Below are positions 15,765 through 23,716 of a stretch of DNA of 64,000 nt, piece after piece. This DNA comes from JAMLHH01 sp964653095 (GTDB lineage: Bacteria; Bacteroidota; Bacteroidia; Chitinophagales; JADIYW01), in contig CAZZEH010000002.1 in assembly GCA_964653095.1 (NCBI GenBank), positions 62,001-126,000 of the forward strand, in the 5' to 3' direction. The notes beneath the pieces were generated by a model. That model was not told the origin of the DNA, did not search any database, and saw only the letters and a program-made list of their open reading frames with translations. The position numbers were made by a program, and so were the translations under genes. Numbering within the stretch: position 1 is the stretch's first letter; each line of letters begins with the position of its first letter.

Positions 15765-16322
15765 TTAATGTCCTCCGCTTAAATAATCCTGCCAGCTTTT
15801 TGATTTATAAATTCCTTCTCCATAATATTTGACAAGAGAATTCATGGCATCCGCATCTTTAAATCCCGGGAAAGCTTCAAGTTTATCCAGATTGTTATCC
15901 AAAACCACAATTGTAGGATATCCGATTCGGTTGTTTTTTGCTCCCCATTCCCATGCCAGCTTGTGTACTTTTCTGTTGTTTATGGTAATTAAAGGGTATT
16001 CCTGTTCTTTTAAAACCACGTTGACATCTGCTTCGGCATCAAAGCGTGTAGCATAAAAATTTTGATTGATATACTGAACGAGTCCGGGATCGGTGTAGGT
16101 ACTTTCTTTCATTTTGGAACACCATACGCACCAGCTTGTATATAAGTCCACCAATACAGGCTTTGGCGCTTCTTTTTGAGCGGCTTCTATTTCCTGTATC
16201 GTCATCCAATTGATTGAAGGGGTCTGCTCAGTACTTTCTTCGGATTCCATAAAAGAAGAAGTTGCAAGCGCTGTTATTATCAGAGCTATTGTTACAGTAG
16301 CAGAAAAAAAATACTTGTTCAT
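15765..16322 (-). CDS. Thioredoxin-fold protein, exported
   Basis: The ATG at 16322 is chosen because it opens a signal-like segment (NKYFFSATVTIALIITALATS). An upstream in-frame start at 16370 would put charged residues ahead of it. The 185-residue product has a thioredoxin motif YTSWCVWCSKMKEST (CxxC) and the same INWMTIQEIEAAQKEA segment before it as in its downstream neighbour (IQWMTFEEAVQKAQTD). Both may keep secreted proteins reduced or help cytochrome maturation; partners are not shown by the context. No lipobox is present, unlike the neighbour. Confidence 0.8.
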   Translation of the reverse strand: MNKYFFSATVTIALIITALATSSFMESEESTEQTPSINWMTIQEIEAAQKEAPKPVLVDLYTSWCVWCSKMKESTYTDPGLVQYINQNFYATRFDAEADVNVVLKEQEYPLITINNRKVHKLAWEWGAKNNRIGYPTIVVLDNNLDKLEAFPGFKDADAMNSLVKYYGEGIYKSKSWQDYLSGGH

Positions 16323-16469
16323 TTCCGATGTTTGTCTATCAAAGAACAAAATTAATACCAAATTTGTCAAGGAAAATTCTTACTATTTTGGATTATTTGA
16401 ATAAATTAACCAATAAATAGCGAAATCTCAATATCTTCATACTAAGATTTTAACTCATAAAAACAGGAT

Positions 16470-18191
16470 ATGTCAGTCAGTACAATTGCATCCTCAAAAA
16501 GGCTTTTTTTACAGAAACTATTTGAATTGGAGCTCTGCAAAAGAGCTGTTTTGTACTGTTTGTTTTTTCTGTTTTCAGGTGTGATATATGCACAGGATAT
16601 GCATTGGAGTCTGATTCACCTTAATCCGGGTTATCTCAATCCGGCTTATACCGGTTTTGCCAAAAAGAAAAATCGGATTACGGGTTTGTATCGGGATCAG
16701 TGGAGGTCAGTGCCTGTGCCGTACAGTACGACCAATATCGCTTACGACAGGAATATTTATGATAATTTCGAATCAGGATGGCGATTAGGTGTGGGTGCTC
16801 AGTTTTTATACGATAAAGCCGGCGACGGAGCGTTATCGACATTTCGTCCGGGTGTGTCTGCTGCTGTGGGCAAATATATCCGTCAACGCAGGCAGTTATT
16901 TCAAATAGGAATCAATACATCATACAGTCGGAAACAAATTGATTTTTCGAAATTAAAATTTGACTCCCAATTTGACGGAGGTGTTTTTAATCCCGACTTA
17001 TCGAGTCAGGAGCTGATCTCAGGAGATAAGGCAGGATATTTAGACCTTGGAGTAGGATTTAACTTTAATACTCTTTTAAAAGAGGTTGGGAACTTAGATG
17101 CCGGTGTAGCGGTAGCCAATCTGACCAAACCCGATTATACCTTTTTGTCCGGAGCAGTCGAAAACGTACAACCGAGACTTATAGCCTATACCAAGGCCAA
17201 CATAGATTTGGGACAATCCAACTGGACTTTTAACCCCGCAATATATTTCCAAAATCAAAGCAAGGCACAGGAAACCCTTTTACAGGCTATTTTTGGAGTG
17301 AAAATCGGAAGAGACAATGAAGGCTTTAAAAATACCGAATTGCAGTTTGGTCCCGGATACCGGATTGGCGATGCGGTTGTGGCTTATGCAGGTTTACAGT
17401 GGAAAGATTTAAAAGTCGGATTTGCTTTTGATGGGAATGTCTCCAATCTAAAGACTGCAACGAATGGGAGAGGAGCGTATGAGCTTGCTTTGAACTATGA
17501 ATGGGAAAGGAAGAAAAAAGAGGAAGAACCCGAACTGTTTGATTTTCCTGAAGAGGAAGAACCTGTAGAAGAAGAGATTATCGAAGAACCTGAAATTCCG
17601 GTTCCGGACACAGAGTTCGTGCCTGAATTTGCAGAGGAAGATAAAACAGAAGACCTGGAAGAATCCGTCAGACTGAGAGCAGCTGTCCAGTTGTTCTTTG
17701 CAAATGACCGGCCAAATCCGCGTACCCGGGATACGACCACGACACTTTCATACGATGCCACATACGAGCAGTATATCCGGGAATTGGGAGATATTGTCAA
17801 CGATACTTCTTCCGGTTTTGCCAATCACGTAGAAAAATCATTTAATGAGTTGCAGACCTTACTTGGAGATATTTTGACCTTGTTAGAAAAAGACAAAGCC
17901 CTTGAAATTGAAATCAGCGGATTTGCATCTCCGTTATCCAACGCATCTTATAATGAAAACCTGACTAAGAGACGCGTAGTATCCCTGATTAATTATCTGA
18001 ACGGCTGGAACAACAGTATTTTTGCAAGTTATCTTGAATCCGGACAGTTGCGCATTTTACGCAGACCGTTTGGAGATTTACAGGCGGATGAAAATGTGAG
18101 CAGTAATCCAAAGGATAAAGCCAAATCCATATACAGTAAGGAAGCGGCTTACGAAAGAAGGGTAGAACTTCGCGTGACTGAAATCAGATAG
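16470..18191 (+). CDS. PorP/SprF-family protein fused to an OmpA-like C-terminal domain
   Basis: This 573-residue outer-membrane protein starts with a signal sequence ending near IYAQ (about residue 42). Residues about 43-345 form a PorP/SprF-type beta barrel, with the typical opening WSLIHLNPGYLNPAYTGFA and RITGLYRDQWRSV. An acidic, proline-rich linker of about 50 residues (EEEEPVEEEIIEEPEIP) follows, and then an OmpA-like domain (about 400-573; EISGFASPLSNASYNENLTKRR). PorP/SprF proteins are normally about 300 residues and pair with type IX secretion or gliding components, while peptidoglycan-binding OmpA domains are usually separate. The fusion would tie a barrel to the cell wall in one chain. 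It stands alone as a transcription unit. Confidence 0.82.
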   Translation: MSVSTIASSKRLFLQKLFELELCKRAVLYCLFFLFSGVIYAQDMHWSLIHLNPGYLNPAYTGFAKKKNRITGLYRDQWRSVPVPYSTTNIAYDRNIYDNFESGWRLGVGAQFLYDKAGDGALSTFRPGVSAAVGKYIRQRRQLFQIGINTSYSRKQIDFSKLKFDSQFDGGVFNPDLSSQELISGDKAGYLDLGVGFNFNTLLKEVGNLDAGVAVANLTKPDYTFLSGAVENVQPRLIAYTKANIDLGQSNWTFNPAIYFQNQSKAQETLLQAIFGVKIGRDNEGFKNTELQFGPGYRIGDAVVAYAGLQWKDLKVGFAFDGNVSNLKTATNGRGAYELALNYEWERKKKEEEPELFDFPEEEEPVEEEIIEEPEIPVPDTEFVPEFAEEDKTEDLEESVRLRAAVQLFFANDRPNPRTRDTTTTLSYDATYEQYIRELGDIVNDTSSGFANHVEKSFNELQTLLGDILTLLEKDKALEIEISGFASPLSNASYNENLTKRRVVSLINYLNGWNNSIFASYLESGQLRILRRPFGDLQADENVSSNPKDKAKSIYSKEAAYERRVELRVTEIR

Positions 18192-18217
18192 GAAGGAGAA
18201 TTTTAAGCGGTGTAAAA

Positions 18218-19162
18218 CTATTTGTTTTCTCCCTGACGTATATTGGTTTCCCTGATGATGTATGCAGGTCTTCCCCGAACATTTTCTAAGACTCTGCCCA
18301 AATATTCTCCCAAGATTCCTATGCAGATCAATTGAACGCCTCCTAAAAATAATAGTGCAACCATCAGTGAAGACCATCCGGCGACATAATCGTCCGTAAA
18401 TAACCGTACATACATAGTCCAAATGAATAAGGTCACGGCAATACCTGCGGTGGCAAATCCCAGCCAAGTAGCCACTTTTAACGGCAGATTAGAAAAGCCG
18501 CTGATTCCGTCCATGGCAAATTTGAACATCTTTGAATAAGAATATTTGGTTTTGCCGCGTTGACGTTCCTGCCTGTCATATTCTACGTGTGCCTGTCTAA
18601 ATCCTGTCCAGGCTATCTGACCTCTTAAGAATTTATTCCTTTCCGGCATATTGATGACTACATTGCAGACTGCTTTTGACAGAATACGGAAATCACCGGT
18701 GTCCAAAGGTATTTCTACGTCGGAAAGCCGATTAATAAGCCTGTAGAAATACTTGGCAGTGATTAATTTGTGCCAGGATTCCCCCTTTCGGAATTTGCGT
18801 TTGGCGTACACCACATCAAATCCCTCTTTCATTTTATTGTACAGGTCGTGAATAAGTTCGGGCGGGTCCTGAAGGTCAGTATCAATGATTACCACAGCCT
18901 CTCCCGAGCAGTATTCCATTCCCGCAAAAACTGCATTTTGGTGACCAAAGTTTCTGCTCAGACGGATGTATTTTACTTTTTTATCTTCCTGAGCCAAAGC
19001 TTGCATGATTATAAAACTATTGTCCCGACTTCCGTCATCAATAAAAACAATCTCGTAACTGTCTTCTGCCAACTGTTTCAGAGTATCTGTCAGCTTATCA
19101 TAAAGAGGGCGAATATTGTCTTCTTCATTAAAAACAGGCGCGAGTACACTAATTTTGAGCAT
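18218..19162 (-). CDS. Glycosyltransferase family 2, GtrB/DPM-like
   Basis: This 314-residue enzyme has a cytosolic GT-A domain starting ISVLAPVFNEEDNIRPLYDKL, the nucleotide/metal motif IDTDLQDPPELI (about residue 95), and FLRGQIAWTGFRQ near 180. Two membrane segments follow at about 230-255 and 265-290. This layout belongs to polyisoprenyl-phosphate glycosyltransferases (undecaprenyl- or dolichyl-phosphate sugar synthases) that load a sugar on a lipid carrier for export. It resembles a second enzyme at 21086-22039, with aceK between them. Its 3' end converges on the PorP-OmpA fusion gene. Confidence 0.85.
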   Translation of the reverse strand: MLKISVLAPVFNEEDNIRPLYDKLTDTLKQLAEDSYEIVFIDDGSRDNSFIIMQALAQEDKKVKYIRLSRNFGHQNAVFAGMEYCSGEAVVIIDTDLQDPPELIHDLYNKMKEGFDVVYAKRKFRKGESWHKLITAKYFYRLINRLSDVEIPLDTGDFRILSKAVCNVVINMPERNKFLRGQIAWTGFRQAHVEYDRQERQRGKTKYSYSKMFKFAMDGISGFSNLPLKVATWLGFATAGIAVTLFIWTMYVRLFTDDYVAGWSSLMVALLFLGGVQLICIGILGEYLGRVLENVRGRPAYIIRETNIRQGENK

Positions 19163-19275
19163 AGTCCAAAATTATAGAAATACATTTAATTATTATAAGT
19201 TAGTTTTAAAAGTAATCATACGGTTATGTCATTCAATATTTTTATATTGTTTTGCATACCTTTTATTGGATTTTT

Positions 19276-21036
19276 ATGAAAGATAAGCATACGGAACAAA
19301 TCCCGGAAGTAGAGAATATAGAATGGTTAGTCGCCAAAACCATACAGGAAGATTGGGACGACCTCATCAATAATTTCCTGGCACTGACTGAGCAGGGGAA
19401 ATACCATTTTGAAAAACGATTGTATAAAGAGCTGTTTCAGCTGGCTTTGAAGAGGTATAATTTATTTGGCAGTAAAGTCAAAGAAACGTATGCAAAAGTA
19501 GAGCATATTCTAGATGAACAGTTGTTTAGTGAGGAGATGTGGCAGAAAATAAAACATTTTTATACCCATCTGATTCAAAATCGGTACGATAAACCGAATA
19601 CCGAAACTTTTTATAATTCTATCTCAAGAAGAATTTTTAATCAGATAAATATTGGTTTCAGCGAACAGTTTGAGTTTTTTAATAATGAAGACTATCATGT
19701 GGTCGAGTTTACCGAGCCAAAGGTTTACCGGGAAGTGATTGTACATAATCTGACGGCAGATGTGTTTAAAGACATACTGATTTCGTTGGATTTTAATGTA
19801 GAGTGGGAAGATATAGACCGGGATTGCAAGTCCATTATGGAATTTTTGACTCCAACGATTATTTTTCAAAAGAACAATCTTTTCTTAGACAGTATTGAGT
19901 TGGTCAACACGATATTTTATCGCAACAGAGGTGCGTTTGTAGTGGGTAAACTCAGATACAGAAGGTGGGTCATGCCTTTTGTAATCGCTATCATGAATGA
20001 TGAGAACGGTCTGTATGTCGATGCTTTTCTCAACAGAGAATCCGATATCAGTATTTTGTTCAGTTTTACCCGGATGTCTTTTATGGCGAATACGACTAAG
20101 CCGGTCGAACTCATAGATTATCTCAAAACAATTTTGCCGTTCAAACCCTTAGCCGAATTATATGATGCCATAGGTTATTTCAGAAACGGTAAGACGACTA
20201 TGTATCGGGATTTGATGCTTTATGTCAGAAATTACGACGATAAGTTCGTGATAGCCCCCGGTATAAAAGGAATGGTTATGTGTGTGTTTACTCTTGAAAA
20301 TTACCCGTTTGTCTTTAAAATTATTAAAGATAAGTTTGACAATCCCAAAGATGTCACCCGCGAACACGTCATCCGGCAATATAAAAGTGTGGAGCTGAAT
20401 GACAGAGTAGGGCGGATGGTTTACACGCACCAGTTTGAACATCTCAGATTTCCGAGGAGTTATTTTTCGGAGGAATTAATTGAAGAGTTTAAGCAGGTCG
20501 CCACGAAATCAGTCGTTATAGAGGAGGATTACGTGAAAATTATCCACTGTTATATGGAAAGAAAAATGGTGCCCCTCAATCTTTACTTAGAAAGTGCGGA
20601 TGTAGTGGACACCTGCAAAGCCATATTGGATTACGGTAATTGTATCAAAGAGCTGGCAAAAGCGAACATTTTTCCGGGAGATTTGCTGCAAAAGAACTTT
20701 GGTGTTACCCGGCACGGGCGTGTAATTTTTTACGACTATGATGAAATATCGCCTTTGATTAAGTGTCGGTTCAGAAGACTGCCGGAAGCAGAAGAAGGTG
20801 AAGAAATGTACAATTACGCGATTTCAGTGAGTGAAAACGATATTTTTCCGCAGGAGTTTAAAAACTTTATGGTTCCTGACGGTCCGATAGGAGATTTGTT
20901 TATGCAGGAACATGCAGATATTTTTGATCCTAAATTTTGGAGGAAAATACAAAAGGACATCAAACGCGGAGAATATTTAAAATTTTATTCGTACTCTAAG
21001 CTGCTCCGATTTGCGACACACCGCGATGAAGATTAG
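19276..21036 (+). CDS. aceK: Isocitrate dehydrogenase kinase/phosphatase AceK
   Basis: The 586-residue product matches AceK, the bifunctional enzyme that phosphorylates isocitrate dehydrogenase and removes the phosphate, steering carbon between the TCA cycle and the glyoxylate shunt. Recognisable parts are the N-terminal regulatory helices (FEKRLYKELFQLALKRYNLFG), the kinase core with APGIKGMVMCVFTLENYPFVFKIIKDKF split over two strands, and the catalytic segment GVTRHGRVIFYDYDEI (about 485-500). ATG at 19276 is preferred to 19252, since the shorter form starts like other AceK proteins. In enterobacteria it follows aceBA; here no glyoxylate-shunt gene is near and it sits between two glycosyltransferases. 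Confidence 0.9.
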   Translation: MKDKHTEQIPEVENIEWLVAKTIQEDWDDLINNFLALTEQGKYHFEKRLYKELFQLALKRYNLFGSKVKETYAKVEHILDEQLFSEEMWQKIKHFYTHLIQNRYDKPNTETFYNSISRRIFNQINIGFSEQFEFFNNEDYHVVEFTEPKVYREVIVHNLTADVFKDILISLDFNVEWEDIDRDCKSIMEFLTPTIIFQKNNLFLDSIELVNTIFYRNRGAFVVGKLRYRRWVMPFVIAIMNDENGLYVDAFLNRESDISILFSFTRMSFMANTTKPVELIDYLKTILPFKPLAELYDAIGYFRNGKTTMYRDLMLYVRNYDDKFVIAPGIKGMVMCVFTLENYPFVFKIIKDKFDNPKDVTREHVIRQYKSVELNDRVGRMVYTHQFEHLRFPRSYFSEELIEEFKQVATKSVVIEEDYVKIIHCYMERKMVPLNLYLESADVVDTCKAILDYGNCIKELAKANIFPGDLLQKNFGVTRHGRVIFYDYDEISPLIKCRFRRLPEAEEGEEMYNYAISVSENDIFPQEFKNFMVPDGPIGDLFMQEHADIFDPKFWRKIQKDIKRGEYLKFYSYSKLLRFATHRDED

Positions 21037-21085
21037 AATTGTGGCAGAATACTGAAAGTCAGAAGGGTCTGAAACCGGAATCGAT

Positions 21086-22039
21086 TTACAGTTTCAATTT
21101 CTTTTTAATCAGGTAAGAATTCCGCTCTGAAGAATTTCGGAGAATAAGTTCTGCCAAAAATCCCGTCAGAAATAATTGTACACCTGCCAAAAGTGTGATA
21201 ATACCGAAGAAAAATAATGGTCTGCCGGCAATACCCGATTGAGTAAAAAAGATTTTGGATATAGACAGATACAGAAGAATAGCAAAACCTACTGCAAAAG
21301 AAAGTACGCCCAAAGTCCCGAATAAATGCATGGGTCTTTTTCCGAAACGGGTGACGAAAGTAATACTCAGTAAGTCCAAAAAACCATTTACAAAACGCTC
21401 CATCCCGAATTTGGTTACGCCGTATTTTCTTTCCTGGTGCGCCACTACTTTTTCGCCTATATTATTAAAGCCCGCCCATTTGGCCAAGACCGGAATATAC
21501 CGATGCATTTCTCCATAGACTTCCACGCTTTTTACCACTTCATTTTTATAGGCTTTCAGACCGCAGTTAAAGTCATGAAGCTGAATGCCGCTAATTTTTC
21601 GGGTCACGGCGTTGAACAGTTTGGAAGGAATGTTTTTGGAAAGTTTCGGGTCTTTGCGTTTCTTTTTCCAGCCTGACACCAAATCAAAATTCTGCCCGGT
21701 AATCATTTTATACAATTCCGGAATTTCATCGGGGCTGTCCTGCAAATCGGCATCCATTGTAATCACTACTCTGCTCTGAGCCGCCGCAAACCCTTCATTC
21801 AGGGCGGCCGATTTGCCATAATTTCTTTGAAAACAAATTCCTTTTACGGATGGGTTCTTTTCTGCGAGTTCTTCAATAATTTGCCAGGAATTATCCGAAC
21901 TGCCGTCATTGACCGCAATGATTTCATAAGAAAATGTATTCGCTTTGCACACTTTGTCTATCCATTCAAATAATTCAGGCAGAGATTCGGCCTCATTATA
22001 TAAAGGAATAACTATCGATATGTCTGTATCAAAGCTCAT
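21086..22039 (-). CDS. Glycosyltransferase family 2, polyprenyl-phosphate type
   Basis: This 317-residue protein has the GT-A opening DISIVIPLYNEAESLPELFEWID, the donor site ITMDADLQDSPDEIP (about residue 95) and the acceptor-side stretch EVYGEMHRYIPVLAKWAGF near 175. Two C-terminal membrane segments lie at about 235-255 and 270-295. It would transfer a nucleotide sugar to a lipid phosphate on the inner face of the membrane. Its start overlaps the end of the DUF4199 gene by four bases, so it belongs to the operon BatA - dihydroorotase-like - DUF4199 - glycosyltransferase. Confidence 0.87.
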   Translation of the reverse strand: MSFDTDISIVIPLYNEAESLPELFEWIDKVCKANTFSYEIIAVNDGSSDNSWQIIEELAEKNPSVKGICFQRNYGKSAALNEGFAAAQSRVVITMDADLQDSPDEIPELYKMITGQNFDLVSGWKKKRKDPKLSKNIPSKLFNAVTRKISGIQLHDFNCGLKAYKNEVVKSVEVYGEMHRYIPVLAKWAGFNNIGEKVVAHQERKYGVTKFGMERFVNGFLDLLSITFVTRFGKRPMHLFGTLGVLSFAVGFAILLYLSISKIFFTQSGIAGRPLFFFGIITLLAGVQLFLTGFLAELILRNSSERNSYLIKKKLKL

Positions 22040-22470
22040 TCTGTTTTAAATATAAGGGCTAAAAGGGCAGAAATCATCATACCGAGTGCATTATATTTTA
22101 TTACAACGGTGGAAATAATATTTACAGTACGGGCTTCTTCATCTAACGGAATCCAATTTTTTGAAAACGAAATAAGATAAAAAGCGGAAATAAACAGGGA
22201 CATGACAAGTGCAGTTACCCAACCGGTTACAAACAATCTTCCGAAACCCAGAACAGCATGTAATTTCCTTTGTACAAATACCGTAAAACCTATTGCGAAC
22301 ACGATAGTAATAATGCCTACAAAAAATTCGTAAAAATTATTTTCGGGATGAGTATCCAGAAACATAGGGGTCACATTCCCCACGATATATGCCACAGCGG
22401 CCAAAAAAGCGGCAAAAACTATCACTATTGGTGTAGAAATATTCTGTCCTGAATTCATTGTGTTATTCAT
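22036..22470 (-). CDS. DUF4199 membrane protein
   Basis: This 144-residue protein has four predicted membrane segments (about 12-32, 42-62, 73-98 and 118-140), the arrangement of the DUF4199 family found mainly in Bacteroidota. Its function is unknown. It overlaps the upstream dihydroorotase-like gene by eight bases and the downstream glycosyltransferase by four, so translation of all three is probably coupled. The context suggests a role in envelope or polysaccharide synthesis, but nothing in the sequence proves it. Confidence 0.75.
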   Translation of the reverse strand: MNNTMNSGQNISTPIVIVFAAFLAAVAYIVGNVTPMFLDTHPENNFYEFFVGIITIVFAIGFTVFVQRKLHAVLGFGRLFVTGWVTALVMSLFISAFYLISFSKNWIPLDEEARTVNIISTVVIKYNALGMMISALLALIFKTE

Positions 22471-23716
22471 TCTGCCAAATCTGTCCTTTATTGAAAACAG
22501 CTTTCACTACACCTTTTAATGCTTTACCGAAAAACGGAGAATTCGCAGATTTACTTTTTCTTTCAGACTCTTTTACAATACTCGTTTCCCCGGGATGCAC
22601 CAAAATTACATTGGCAGGTACGTTCTCTGCAATTACCGATGTCGGTTTTCCAAAAATCTTACCTGGATTAATTGAAAACAGTTTTGAAATTTGTTCCAAA
22701 TCTCCCAAGGCTTGTAAGGCTAACGGGAAAGCAAATTCCATATTTCCCATACCCGGACAGGCATATTCAAACTCTAATCTTTTTGACTCCAAATCCAAAG
22801 GAATATGCTGAGCGCTGACCATGTCAATTGTTCCGTCCTCAAGTCCTTTCCTCAATTCCTTTCGATCTTGTTCGGTGCGTAAAGGCGGTACTACCTTAAA
22901 ATTCGTGTCATAATTCTGCACATCTTCATCTGTGAAAATCAGATTGTGCAGATATACGGAAGCTGTCACATGCAGCCCTTTCGCCTTAGCCTGTCGGATT
23001 TGTGCCACTCCTTCTGCCGTACTGATTCCGCTGATATGCAGTCTGCCTCCGGAATATTCCAGCAACTCCAAATCCCGGTATATCTGTATTTTTTCTGCAA
23101 GATGAGGTATCCCTTTCATCCCCATATTCACAGATACCAGTCCTTCATTGACATGCGCTCCGTTGGATAATCCTTCGTCATAAGAAACGGTATAAATGAC
23201 TCCTTCAAAAGGAATGACATACTGCAATGCCCGCATCATGACTCCCGAGTTTTGAATCGGGTACGGAGCATCCGAAAAAGCTATAGCTCCGGCATGGTGC
23301 ATGTCGTACATTTCGGTAGGCTCCTCGCCTTTCAGATTGGAAGATACTGCCCCCATCGGCCAGATATCAATCGGTCTGCTGAGACTGTTTTTTAAAATAT
23401 AATCAATATGGGTTTTGTTTTCTGTGATGGGTTTATTGTCGGCAATGGCAATAATTGATGTCACTCCGCCTTTCAGTGCCGCTTGTGTGATACTGTCCAT
23501 ATCTTCCCGGTATTCATGACCCGGGTCTCCGATAGAGGCGTAGGTTTCATACAATCCCGGCATTAAAACCATATCTTTTGCATCGATAATCCTGTCGGCA
23601 TTGTCCTTGTCGGAAGCTTCCAAAAGTTTGCCGTCTGCAATTAAAATATCTTTTATCTGATTGTGCCAGGGTGATCTCGGGTCGATAATTTTTACCTGAC
23701 TGAGTTTATATTTCAT
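22463..23716 (-). CDS. Dihydroorotase-like amidohydrolase lacking metal ligands
   Basis: This 417-residue protein aligns over its length with dihydroorotases, but the metal-binding residues are changed. The usual HxH after the first strand reads YETYASIGDPG, so both histidines are gone. The later TAEH-type histidine site reads LHISGISTAEG, with Gly in place of His, and the DHAPH motif reads VSAQHIPLD. It is thus predicted to be inactive, like the non-catalytic PyrC' proteins that support aspartate transcarbamoylase assembly. Another, active dihydroorotase would be expected elsewhere in the genome. It overlaps the BatA gene upstream by 11 bases and DUF4199 downstream by 8. Confidence 0.85.
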   Translation of the reverse strand: MKYKLSQVKIIDPRSPWHNQIKDILIADGKLLEASDKDNADRIIDAKDMVLMPGLYETYASIGDPGHEYREDMDSITQAALKGGVTSIIAIADNKPITENKTHIDYILKNSLSRPIDIWPMGAVSSNLKGEEPTEMYDMHHAGAIAFSDAPYPIQNSGVMMRALQYVIPFEGVIYTVSYDEGLSNGAHVNEGLVSVNMGMKGIPHLAEKIQIYRDLELLEYSGGRLHISGISTAEGVAQIRQAKAKGLHVTASVYLHNLIFTDEDVQNYDTNFKVVPPLRTEQDRKELRKGLEDGTIDMVSAQHIPLDLESKRLEFEYACPGMGNMEFAFPLALQALGDLEQISKLFSINPGKIFGKPTSVIAENVPANVILVHPGETSIVKESERKSKSANSPFFGKALKGVVKAVFNKGQIWQNE

